This document shows positions 1 to 6,960 of a stretch of 64,000 nucleotides of DNA, one piece after another. The translations under genes and the position numbers were made by a program. The DNA lies in NCBI RefSeq assembly GCF_013141695.1, contig NZ_WHNY01000075.1, positions 372,001 to 436,000 of the forward strand. Reading direction: 5' to 3'. The notes beneath the pieces are model-generated. The model made no database searches, was not told the origin of the DNA, and saw only the letters and a program-made list of their open reading frames with translations. Source of the stretch: Paenibacillus plantarum (GTDB lineage: Bacteria; Bacillota; Bacilli; Paenibacillales; NBRC-103111). The first letter of the stretch is position 1, and each line of letters begins with the position of its first letter.

Positions 1-1
1 G

Positions 2-418
2 GTCACGATTCACATTGGGGATTTCAGTGCTACTTGCAAAGGCTTGATCGATACGGGTAACCAACTGTATGATCCATTGACGCGAACACCCGTTATGGTT
101 ATGGAAGTATCGGAATGGGGAGATGTTCTGCCTGAGCAATGGCTGCAAAGGATACGCTCATCAGATGTGGATCAAATCATCAGCGGCTTAGGCGTAGAGG
201 AGTTTATCTGGCAGGATCGTTTGCGACTCGTACCTTACCGTGGGGTCAACCGGAATACGCAATTCATGCTGGCTATTAAACCCGATAAGGTGGTGATTAT
301 TCATAATGAATCGCAATTGGAGGCAACGAAGGTGCTTATAGGGCTCGACGGAGGAAAGCTGTGCAGCGATGGTTCCTACCAAGCCATTATCCATCCTGCA
401 TTGATTCAAGCAGGCTAA
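2..418 (+). CDS. spoIIGA: Sporulation sigma-E factor-processing peptidase SpoIIGA, C-terminal part
   Basis: The window opens inside this gene; the reading frame is open from base 2 and ends at a TAA at 416. SpoIIGA is a membrane-embedded aspartic protease of the mother cell that removes the pro-sequence of pro-SigE after SpoIIR signalling. The visible part carries the aspartic-protease signature DTGNQLYDPLTRTPV near the start, where the Asp is the presumed catalytic residue, and the rest of the cytoplasmic protease domain. The N-terminal membrane segments lie outside the window. The next gene is sigE, its substrate, as in other spore formers. Confidence 0.95.
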   Translation, partial: VTIHIGDFSATCKGLIDTGNQLYDPLTRTPVMVMEVSEWGDVLPEQWLQRIRSSDVDQIISGLGVEEFIWQDRLRLVPYRGVNRNTQFMLAIKPDKVVIIHNESQLEATKVLIGLDGGKLCSDGSYQAIIHPALIQAG

Positions 419-493
419 TGTTTCGAGATAAGTTGCTAGTACAAGATTCATGAGAGGTTTAACGGCAGTGCGAGGTTCATTATTATAAAGTCA

Positions 494-560
494 GTTTTCC
501 ATTGGAAAACGCAGCTTAGCTTACGATGAAAGTTTTGCTATGGCAAAACTCTTAGGAGGA
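494..560 (+). promoter_or_regulatory. Leader hairpins and ribosome binding site of sigE
   Basis: Two hairpins precede sigE: GTTTTCC-ATT-GGAAAAC (494-510) and AGTTTTGC-TATG-GCAAAACT (531-550, 8-bp stem, 4-nt loop). The second ends two bases before the Shine-Dalgarno TAGGAGGA (553-560). No T-run follows, so this is not a terminator. A closely similar hairpin plus Shine-Dalgarno precedes divIVA (6064-6090), and a related one precedes the ORF at 53442. Confidence 0.7.
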
Positions 561-567
561 AACTAAC

Positions 568-1290
568 ATGTTCTTGAAGTGGAAACTGCTCTTTCAACTA
601 ACGTATTATCGCATTTTGATGATGCTAGGACTCAAAGGTGAGGAAATCTATTACATAGGTGGTAGTGAAGCATTACCACCGCCGCTTACTCGTGAAGAAG
701 AAGAATACTTATTGGAAAAATTACCATCTGGGGATGCAGCTATTCGAGCTATGTTGATTGAACGCAACCTGAGATTGGTTGTCTATATAGCGAGAAAATT
801 CGAGAATACGGGTATTAACATCGAGGATTTGGTTTCGATAGGAGCGATTGGTCTTATCAAAGCCGTAAACACTTTTGACCCCGAGAAGAAAATTAAGCTG
901 GCTACCTACGCATCACGCTGTATCGAGAATGAAATTCTGATGTATTTGCGCAGAAATAGTAAAATTCGAACCGAAGTATCGTTTGATGAACCGTTGAATA
1001 TTGATTGGGATGGTAATGAACTTCTATTGTCTGATGTATTAGGCACAGAGAATGATACCATTTACCGCAATATCGAAGAACAAGTTGATCGGAAGCTTTT
1101 ACATAAGGCGCTTGATAAACTTAGTGAACGTGAGCGTATTATCATGGAGCTGCGGTTCGGGTTGCAAGATGGGGAAGAAAAGACGCAGAAAGACGTTGCA
1201 GATCTGCTAGGTATTTCGCAATCGTATATCTCCAGATTGGAAAAACGGATTATTAAGCGGCTTCGCAAAGAGTTTAACAAGATGGTCTGA
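568..1290 (+). CDS. sigE: RNA polymerase sporulation sigma factor SigE (pro-form)
   Basis: A 240-residue sigma-70 family protein that directs early mother-cell transcription. The first ~27 residues (MFLKWKLLFQLTYYRILMML...) are the hydrophobic/amphipathic pro-sequence cleaved by SpoIIGA. They are followed by region 2 (RNLRLVVYIARKFENTG, DLVSIGAIGLIKAV, KLATYASRCIENEILMYLRR) and a C-terminal region 4 helix-turn-helix (KDVADLLGISQSYISRLEKR). The length matches the family. ATG follows TAGGAGGA. It lies directly downstream of spoIIGA and upstream of sigG, the usual order. Confidence 0.97.
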   Translation: MFLKWKLLFQLTYYRILMMLGLKGEEIYYIGGSEALPPPLTREEEEYLLEKLPSGDAAIRAMLIERNLRLVVYIARKFENTGINIEDLVSIGAIGLIKAVNTFDPEKKIKLATYASRCIENEILMYLRRNSKIRTEVSFDEPLNIDWDGNELLLSDVLGTENDTIYRNIEEQVDRKLLHKALDKLSERERIIMELRFGLQDGEEKTQKDVADLLGISQSYISRLEKRIIKRLRKEFNKMV

Positions 1291-1450
1291 AATTTTTTTT
1301 TGGCAGTAAATGTCGAAATTGTTCAGGTGTCACGGGAGGGAGCGAGTCAGTACCCTTTTGTCAAGTGGCTGAGCAAGGGATAGGACAGGAATAAATCGAC
1401 CGCTCACGGGGATAATTAACAGTAATGTTTCTCCTTGGGAGGTAATCACG

Positions 1451-2233
1451 GTGACCCGAAATAAAGTTGAGATATGTGGAGTTGACACCGCTAAACTGCC
1501 TGTGCTAACCAATGCAGAGATGCGTGAGTTGTTCACTGACCTGCAAACAAAACAGGAACGAACTGCAAGAGAGAAATTGGTCAATGGCAATTTAAGGTTG
1601 GTACTGAGTGTGATTCAACGGTTCAACAATCGTGGAGAGTATGTGGACGATCTCTTCCAAGTTGGCTGTATTGGTTTGATGAAAGCCATTGATAACTTTG
1701 ATTTAAGTCAAAATGTCAAATTCTCGACCTATGCTGTACCGATGATAATAGGTGAGATACGCCGCTACTTACGAGATAATAACCCGATTCGCGTTTCTCG
1801 TTCCTTGAGAGATATTGCTTACAAAGCATTGCAAGTTAGAGACAGTCTAACGAATCAAAACTCACGCGAACCATCTATTTATGAAATTTCTGAAGCCTTG
1901 AATGTACCGAAAGAAGATGTCGTGTTCGCGCTTGATGCCATTCAAGATCCAGTATCCTTATTTGAGCCCATTTATCATGATGGAGGCGATCCGATCTATG
2001 TGATGGATCAAATAAGCGATGAGCGCAATAAAGACATGTCATGGATTGAGGGAATCGCATTGCGCGAAGCGATGCATAAGTTGAATGCTAGAGAGAAGAT
2101 GATCCTTTCTATGCGCTTCTTTGAAGGGAAGACCCAGATGGAAGTGGCCGATGAGATAGGTATTTCTCAAGCACAAGTTTCAAGGTTAGAGAAATCGGCT
2201 ATTTGTCAGATGCAGAAACATGTGAAATCCTAA
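1451..2233 (+). CDS. sigG: RNA polymerase sporulation sigma factor SigG
   Basis: A 260-residue late forespore sigma factor. The N-terminus (TRNKVEICGVDTAKLPVL) is typical of SigG. Region 2 (NGNLRLVLSVIQRFNNRGEY, DDLFQVGCIGLMKAIDNFD, KFSTYAVPMIIGEIRRYLRD), region 3 and the region 4 helix-turn-helix (EVADEIGISQAQVSRLEK) are all present. The start is GTG at 1451, with GGAGGT at 1438-1443 as Shine-Dalgarno. The 160-nt gap from sigE leaves room for its own forespore promoter. I did not identify a clear SigF/SigG promoter. Confidence 0.97.
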   Translation: MTRNKVEICGVDTAKLPVLTNAEMRELFTDLQTKQERTAREKLVNGNLRLVLSVIQRFNNRGEYVDDLFQVGCIGLMKAIDNFDLSQNVKFSTYAVPMIIGEIRRYLRDNNPIRVSRSLRDIAYKALQVRDSLTNQNSREPSIYEISEALNVPKEDVVFALDAIQDPVSLFEPIYHDGGDPIYVMDQISDERNKDMSWIEGIALREAMHKLNAREKMILSMRFFEGKTQMEVADEIGISQAQVSRLEKSAICQMQKHVKS

Positions 2234-2244
2234 GAGCAATTAAC

Positions 2245-2290
2245 AAAGACTGGAACGGCTTTGGTAGACAAGCCGTGAAGGTCTTTTTTT
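2245..2290 (+). terminator. Rho-independent terminator after sigG
   Basis: Nested stem AAAGAC...GTCTT (2245-2250 / 2281-2285) and ACGGCTT/AAGCCGT (2255-2261 / 2270-2276), followed by a run of T to 2290. Confidence 0.75.
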
Positions 2291-2375
2291 GTTTGACAGG
2301 ACATTTTGCCCATAAGGCACATATACTAGTAAAAAATCAGTACAAATTCTAATGAGATATGTGGTGATAGGCCTC

Positions 2376-2675
2376 ATGAAAATATCTGATTTCCAGACGA
2401 AGGATGTAATTAATATTGTGGACGGCAAAAAGCTTGGACAAATCAGTGATTTGGAGCTTGACCTGCGCCAAGGACGAATCGAATCCATTGTTGTTCCGAA
2501 TCAGAGTCGATTTTTTGGACTGTTTGGAACAGGGACCGATGTGATCATTCCTTGGAAGCATATCGTGAAAATTGGTGCTGACGTTGTGCTCGTGAAGCTA
2601 GAAGACGTTCGGCCATACCGACAAACCGACGACACCGAAGTGGTATATGAGTTTAATCGTCAATTTAAAAATTGA
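2376..2675 (+). CDS. ylmC: YlmC/YmxH family PRC-barrel sporulation protein
   Basis: A protein of ~99 residues beginning MKISDFQTKDVINIVDGKKLG, with a PRC-barrel fold covering nearly its whole length (ISDLELDLRQGRIESIVVP, DVIIPWKHIVKIGADVVLVKLE). The family is conserved in spore formers next to sigG and ylmD; its biochemical role is unknown. An in-frame ATG lies 24 bases upstream at 2352 but without a Shine-Dalgarno; the family normally begins at MKISD, so 2376 is preferred. The tail after the barrel (RPYRQTDDTEVVYEFNRQFKN) makes it longer than the usual ~80-85 residues. Confidence 0.85.
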   Translation: MKISDFQTKDVINIVDGKKLGQISDLELDLRQGRIESIVVPNQSRFFGLFGTGTDVIIPWKHIVKIGADVVLVKLEDVRPYRQTDDTEVVYEFNRQFKN

Positions 2676-2680
2676 CGTTG

Positions 2681-2740
2681 GACACACGGGGACGCTGTAT
2701 CAGCAAGATAGCAGCTGATCAGACATCGTGTGTCTTTTTA
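2681..2740 (+). terminator. Terminator after ylmC
   Basis: Stem GACACACG (2681-2688) with CGTGTGTC (2727-2734), followed by TTTTTATTTT. It separates ylmC from the pgeF-divIVA run. Confidence 0.75.
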
Positions 2741-2787
2741 TTTTGTGCTAAAGTAGAGATATACAAAAAGGGTTGGAGGGATTTGCA

Positions 2788-3648
2788 TTGGAACCATTTG
2801 ACATACAACCGTCCTTACATTCAAAAGAGGATCATCCGGTCCTTTTACCTATAGCTCCGTGGAAGTCATTGTTTCCTGAGATTACCGCTGGCTTCAGCAC
2901 TCGTTTAGGTGGAGTAAGTCAGGCACCCTATTCAACGCTAAATCTCGGTTTGCATGTAAATGATACCCAGGAGGATGTCGTGCGTAATCGTGAGCGTGTT
3001 GCAGACGCTGTAGGGCAGCCATTTACATCTTTTACATATGCGGAGCAGGTACATGGGAAAGACATTGCTATCGTCAGTCTGAACGAGCAGGGCATGGGGC
3101 GTGATAGCAGAGAAACAGCTCTTCAAGCGAAGGATGGATTTATAACCAAGGAGAACGGTATCGTACTCTGTGCGCAATTTGCGGATTGTGTACCGTTATA
3201 TTTCTATGATCCCGTTCAGCGTGTGGTAGCCCTTGCCCATGCAGGTTGGAAAGGTACTGTGTTAAACATTTCCATGGCTACAATATCCTTAATGACACAT
3301 ACTTTTGGTAGTCAGCCATCTGATATCCGAGCAGCGATAGGACCCTCAATTGGTGTCTGTTGCTATGAGGTTGATCAGACGGTAGCGTCGCGCGTTAGAT
3401 TGGTTTTTGAGGAAACACGGATAGCGCCTGAGGTACAAGAAGCTATTATCACGGATAAAGGCAACGAGAAGTACATGTTGAATTTGCAATTATTAAATCA
3501 GAAATTGATCGAGCAAGCAGGAATTTTGTCGTCCCATATCGAAGTAACTCAGTTATGTACGAGTTGTCGAACTGATCTCTTCTTTTCGCATCGAAAGGAA
3601 GGGGGTTCCACAGGGCGAATGATCGCTTGGATCGGACTTCGACCCTAA
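2788..3648 (+). CDS. pgeF: Purine nucleoside phosphorylase / polyphenol oxidase family protein (YlmD, PgeF)
   Basis: A member of the YfiH/LACC1 family (DUF152), which cleaves or deaminates purine nucleosides and has been linked to peptidoglycan editing. Conserved zinc and active-site residues are visible: His in YAEQVHGKD, Cys in CAQFADCVPLYF and His in ALAHAGWKGT. A C-terminal LCTSCRTDLFFSHRKEGG follows. GGAGGG (2775-2780) points to TTG at 2788 as start (286 residues). An upstream TTG at 2773 is possible but has no Shine-Dalgarno. It sits in the division/ylm cluster, as in other Bacillales. Confidence 0.92.
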   Translation: MEPFDIQPSLHSKEDHPVLLPIAPWKSLFPEITAGFSTRLGGVSQAPYSTLNLGLHVNDTQEDVVRNRERVADAVGQPFTSFTYAEQVHGKDIAIVSLNEQGMGRDSRETALQAKDGFITKENGIVLCAQFADCVPLYFYDPVQRVVALAHAGWKGTVLNISMATISLMTHTFGSQPSDIRAAIGPSIGVCCYEVDQTVASRVRLVFEETRIAPEVQEAIITDKGNEKYMLNLQLLNQKLIEQAGILSSHIEVTQLCTSCRTDLFFSHRKEGGSTGRMIAWIGLRP

Positions 3649-3685
3649 GGAACTGACAACGTGTTTGAATTGAGGTGTAGAGAGA

Positions 3686-4372
3686 ATGAGCGTATTGGAA
3701 CGCAAACAAGAGGTTGAAGCTCGGATAGCTACGGTATGTCGGGAGTCAGGCCGTCAAGAAAATGACATTAAGATCATCGCAGTAACCAAATATGTATCTT
3801 TAGAAACGACAGAACAAGTATTGAACACCGGTCTACATCATATTGGAGAAAATCGTTGGCAAGATGTAAAGCCGAAGTGGGAAGCTCTTCATGAACGTGG
3901 AACATGGCATTTTCTAGGGCATTTGCAGACGAATAAGGTGAAGGATGTTATCGGCAAATTTGCTTATATTCATTCACTTGATCGGATGTCGCTCGCGAAA
4001 GAGTTGGACAAGCAAGCTGCCGCTTTGGGGATAGAAGTCAATTGTTTCTTGCAAGTGAACATTTCAGGTGAAGAAACGAAATATGGCGTATCGCCTCAAG
4101 AATTTTTCCAATTTGCTGAGGAAGTAAGTAAGCTTGTTCATATTCGCGTATGCGGCTTGATGACGATGGCTCCTTATGAGTTAGAACCGGAAGAAACAAG
4201 ACCAGTTTTTCGAGGATTACGTGAGCTTCGGGATCAATTGAATGAACGTAGGTTGTTCCCTTATGAAGTGAAAGAGCTATCTATGGGGATGTCAGGCGAC
4301 TTCGACGTGGCCATTCAAGAAGGTGCAACTTGGGTTCGTTTGGGTACTGTATTAGTAGGCAAAGAGGGCTAA
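3686..4372 (+). CDS. ylmE: YggS family PLP-homeostasis protein (YlmE)
   Basis: A 228-residue TIM-barrel fold-type III pyridoxal-phosphate protein, without known catalytic activity but important for PLP balance. The PLP lysine is in IIAVTKYVS; other family marks are GENRWQDVKPK, WHFLGHLQTNKVKDV, QVNISGEETKYG, GLMTMAPYE and the phosphate-binding LSMGMSGDFDVAIQEGATWVRLGT. It starts at ATG 3686 after GAGGTGTAGAGAGA, 37 bases after pgeF, and precedes sepF. Confidence 0.95.
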   Translation: MSVLERKQEVEARIATVCRESGRQENDIKIIAVTKYVSLETTEQVLNTGLHHIGENRWQDVKPKWEALHERGTWHFLGHLQTNKVKDVIGKFAYIHSLDRMSLAKELDKQAAALGIEVNCFLQVNISGEETKYGVSPQEFFQFAEEVSKLVHIRVCGLMTMAPYELEPEETRPVFRGLRELRDQLNERRLFPYEVKELSMGMSGDFDVAIQEGATWVRLGTVLVGKEG

Positions 4373-4425
4373 GTGCATTAGAAATATGATTCCGTTGTGT
4401 ATGATTTCGATAGGAGGGAAGCGCT

Positions 4426-4848
4426 ATGGGTGTATATAACCGATTTATGAACTTTCTGGGACTTCAGGAAGAGGAAGAAATTGTAGAGCGTGAACGGATT
4501 GTAGAAGCAACAGAAGAACCTGAAACCAATCCATACGAATTACGTAATAAAAATAAGGCGAATGTCGTCAGTATTCATTCACAGAAGAATTCACGCGTTG
4601 TCCTTAGTGAACCTCGCACTTATGAGGAAACACAGGACATTGCAGACCATCTACGTGCTCGTAGAGCGGTTGTCGTTAATTTACAACGAGTTCGCGGCGA
4701 TCAAGCTATCCGAATTGTAGATTTCTTGAGTGGTACGGTTTACGCATTGAATGGGTCTATCTCTAAGCTTGGACCGAATATTTTTCTCTGTACACCAGAC
4801 TCAGTAGATATTCATGGACATATCTCTGAGATGATGGGCGAGGAATAG
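4426..4848 (+). CDS. sepF: Cell division protein SepF
   Basis: A 140-residue SepF. It has an N-terminal amphipathic membrane-targeting helix (MGVYNRFMNFLGL), an acidic linker (residues ~17-45) and a C-terminal DUF552 domain (SRVVLSEPRTYEETQDIAD, AVVVNLQRV, RIVDFLSGTVYALNGSISKLG, FLCTPDSVDI). SepF tethers and bundles FtsZ at the division septum. AGGAGG lies just before the ATG. Confidence 0.96.
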   Translation: MGVYNRFMNFLGLQEEEEIVERERIVEATEEPETNPYELRNKNKANVVSIHSQKNSRVVLSEPRTYEETQDIADHLRARRAVVVNLQRVRGDQAIRIVDFLSGTVYALNGSISKLGPNIFLCTPDSVDIHGHISEMMGEE

Positions 4849-4888
4849 ACGCATATCCCCAAACACATAGACAGAGGTGGGAAACAAC

Positions 4889-5161
4889 GTGGATAACGTT
4901 TACTCTTTTTTAAGCGTTTTGACAGAAATTTATTATTTCATGATTATTGGTTACTTGATCTTATCTTGGTTTCCAAACGCACGTGGCAGTTTTGTCGGTG
5001 GACTGCTTTCGAAGCTGGTTGAACCGTATTTGGCTCCATTCCGCAAAATCATACCAAGCATCGGTTTCATTGACCTCTCGCCAATCGTGGCGTTGATTGC
5101 ATTGAAATTCGTCGTCATGGGTATCTTTGCTGTTCTGGATTTCATCGTGGGGTTATTTTAG
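4889..5161 (+). CDS. ylmG: YggT family membrane protein YlmG
   Basis: A ~90-residue integral membrane protein of the YggT family with two transmembrane segments (about residues 7-26 and 65-88) around the conserved LSWFPNARGSF...LVEPYLAPFRKIIPSIGFIDLSPIVALI. Function is unclear; in Firmicutes it always sits between sepF and ylmH. AGAGGTGGG points to GTG at 4889 rather than the in-frame GTG at 4877. The stop lies two bases before the ylmH start. Confidence 0.9.
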   Translation: MDNVYSFLSVLTEIYYFMIIGYLILSWFPNARGSFVGGLLSKLVEPYLAPFRKIIPSIGFIDLSPIVALIALKFVVMGIFAVLDFIVGLF

Positions 5162-5163
5162 TC

Positions 5164-5946
5164 TTGACGAAAGATATTTATGGACATTTTCACCAAGACG
5201 AGCATCATTTTGTTGATAAAGCCTGGGATTGGGCCCAGCGAGCTGCCGAGCAGCATGCCGTGAAGTTAACCGATTTCCTCGATCCCAGACAGGCCTTCAT
5301 TCTGAATTCACTCGTCAACCGACACCCGGATGTACATTGCCGACTGGATGGCGGCTATGAAGCAGCAGAGCGCAAGCGTGCCATTATTGCGCCTGACTAC
5401 CGCAGCTTGGATAGTGAAGACATGGCGATGGCCGTGTTAGCTGTATCCTCAGGCGATGGCAAATTTCTTACGTTAGAACACGGAGATTACATGGGCGCCA
5501 TTCTTGGACTCGGCATGAAGCGGGACAAGGTTGGCGATATTCATGTTATAGAGGGTGGCTGCCATTGCTTGGTGACTCAAGATGCAGCCGACTATTTGCA
5601 TTTGAATTTATCACAAGTACATAGAGTACATGTCCAAACGGAATTGCTCTCTTTAGATAAGCTGGAAGTAGCGCAAGCGCAATTGGATGAACTCCATCTA
5701 TCCGTTGCTTCCATGCGTATGGACGGAATTGTAAGCGATGTATTCCGGCTTAGCCGAGCCAAAGTATTGGTACCGATCCAAGCAGGCCGTTGCCGCGTGA
5801 ATTGGAAGTTAGAAGAAGATCCAAGCAAGCCACTGAAAGAAGGCGATATGATCTCCTTACAGGGTTTTGGTAGGTTCAAAGTGCTTGAAGTGGAAGGCGT
5901 ATCGAAAAAAGGTCGAATTCGTGTGAAGATTGGCAAGTTTGCATGA
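5164..5946 (+). CDS. ylmH: YlmH family RNA-binding protein with S4 domain
   Basis: A 260-residue protein with an N-terminal YlmH domain (DFLDPRQAFILNSLVN, KRAIIAPDYRSLD, LTLEHGDYMGAILGLGMKRDKVGDI) and a C-terminal S4 RNA-binding domain (about residues 180-255: SSMRMDGIVSDVFRLSRAKV, GRFKVLEVEG). The family has been tied to ribosome quality control and to division. Start is TTG at 5164, immediately after the ylmG stop, so translation is probably coupled. Confidence 0.93.
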   Translation: MTKDIYGHFHQDEHHFVDKAWDWAQRAAEQHAVKLTDFLDPRQAFILNSLVNRHPDVHCRLDGGYEAAERKRAIIAPDYRSLDSEDMAMAVLAVSSGDGKFLTLEHGDYMGAILGLGMKRDKVGDIHVIEGGCHCLVTQDAADYLHLNLSQVHRVHVQTELLSLDKLEVAQAQLDELHLSVASMRMDGIVSDVFRLSRAKVLVPIQAGRCRVNWKLEEDPSKPLKEGDMISLQGFGRFKVLEVEGVSKKGRIRVKIGKFA

Positions 5947-5967
5947 TCGTGGATAATTTATCCACGA
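5947..5967. other. Perfect 9-bp hairpin abutting the ylmH stop codon
   Basis: TCGTGGATA-ATT-TATCCACGA begins at the base after the ylmH TGA. No T-run follows, so intrinsic termination is doubtful; it could protect the mRNA 3' end or slow read-through into divIVA. Confidence 0.6.
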
Positions 5968-6040
5968 ACTTTGCAGGAATTGCTAATTTTCTGTCGAACT
6001 GAACTGTATAGACATGGGTGTAGGCTAGCTTTCAGACAAG

Positions 6041-6090
6041 CTCAGCTTATGCTTACGAAGTCAGTTTTGCTACGCAAAACGCTAAGGAGG
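6041..6090 (+). promoter_or_regulatory. Leader hairpin and ribosome binding site of divIVA
   Basis: GTTTTGC-TAC-GCAAAAC (6064-6080) stands four bases before AAGGAGG (6084-6090). The preceding AGCTTATGCTTACGAAGT resembles AGCTTAGCTTACGATGAA before sigE, so hairpin, spacer and Shine-Dalgarno form one recurring module. Confidence 0.7.
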
Positions 6091-6097
6091 GGCACTG

Positions 6098-6574
6098 ATG
6101 CCATTAACACCGCTAGATATACATAATAAGGAGTTTTCACGTTCGTTTCGTGGTTATGATGAGGATCAAGTGAATGAATTCCTAGATCAAGTCATCAAGG
6201 ATTATGAAGCGCTTATTCGTGAGAATAAGGATTTGCAGAATCAATCGATGGCTTTGCAGGAGCGTTTGGATCACTTCACGCATATTGAAGAGTCGCTGAG
6301 CAAAACGATTATCGTGGCTCAAGAGGCTGCAGATGAAGTCAGAAGCAATTCGAAGAAAGAAGCGCAGTTAATCCTGAAAGAAGCGGAGAAGAACGCGGAT
6401 CGGATTATTAACGAATCATTGACGCGTTCACGCAAAGTAGCTCTTGAGATCGAAGAACTCAAGAAACAAGCGTCCATTTACCGTACGCGCTTTCGGACTT
6501 TACTTGAAGCACAGCTTGAATTACTGAATACAGAAGGCTGGCAAAGTATGCAGTTTGAACATAAGGAAGAGTAG
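6098..6574 (+). CDS. divIVA: Septum-site / polar determinant DivIVA
   Basis: A 158-residue coiled-coil protein that binds negatively curved membranes at poles and septa and recruits division and sporulation partners. The N-terminal membrane-binding domain is intact (PLTPLDIHNKEFSRSFRGYDEDQVNEFL), followed by long coiled coils (residues ~28-60 and ~70-150). It closes the sepF-ylmG-ylmH-divIVA group and precedes ileS, the usual order. Confidence 0.95.
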   Translation: MPLTPLDIHNKEFSRSFRGYDEDQVNEFLDQVIKDYEALIRENKDLQNQSMALQERLDHFTHIEESLSKTIIVAQEAADEVRSNSKKEAQLILKEAEKNADRIINESLTRSRKVALEIEELKKQASIYRTRFRTLLEAQLELLNTEGWQSMQFEHKEE

Positions 6575-6600
6575 GCATGGAGCAGTAGGCAGGTATCATA

Positions 6601-6629
6601 TTGACTATGCTTGCCAGATTGGGTATACT
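6601..6629 (+). promoter_or_regulatory. Sigma-A promoter of ileS
   Basis: TTGACT (6601-6606), a 17-nt spacer and TATACT (6624-6629), just upstream of the T-box leader. Confidence 0.8.
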
Positions 6630-6644
6630 CCTGTTAAAAGTATC

Positions 6645-6918
6645 GCAATAAAGCTATGACTGGAACGAGTAGGGCGTTATGAGCAGTGTCAGCGAATTAG
6701 GGTTGTGGTGTGAGCCTAATCTCTGCAACGTACCGAATATCCCCCAGGAGCGTCTCTTGAACCCAAGTAGGGAGAAACGGGTCATGCCGTTACACATGAT
6801 CGAGTGAAGAAGCTCTGTTCGACTCGCCTTTAGGCGCGTGTTCATGAGGCTTTTTAACGAGGGTGGTACCGCGAGTTGAGTTTCTCGTCCCTTTTGGGAT
6901 GAGAGGCTTTTTTTGTTT
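6645..6918 (+). promoter_or_regulatory. T-box riboswitch, isoleucine specific
   Basis: Untranslated leader between divIVA and ileS. It has the conserved T-box AACGAGGGTGGTACCGCGAG (6857-6876), whose UGGU can pair with an uncharged ACCA end. An intrinsic terminator follows (TCTCGTCCC 6883-6891 / GGGATGAGA 6896-6904, then T-run). Upstream stem I contains a likely specifier ATC at 6739-6741 in GAATATC, matching Ile and the downstream gene. Uncharged tRNA-Ile would stabilise the antiterminator and let transcription reach ileS. Confidence 0.92.
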
Positions 6919-6960
6919 TTTTAGACTAGGATAGATTGAACCAGGAGTGGAGTGGTAAAG

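Noticed and set aside
531..550. Intrinsic terminator before sigE
   Set aside because: The hairpin is followed by a Shine-Dalgarno, not by a T-run.
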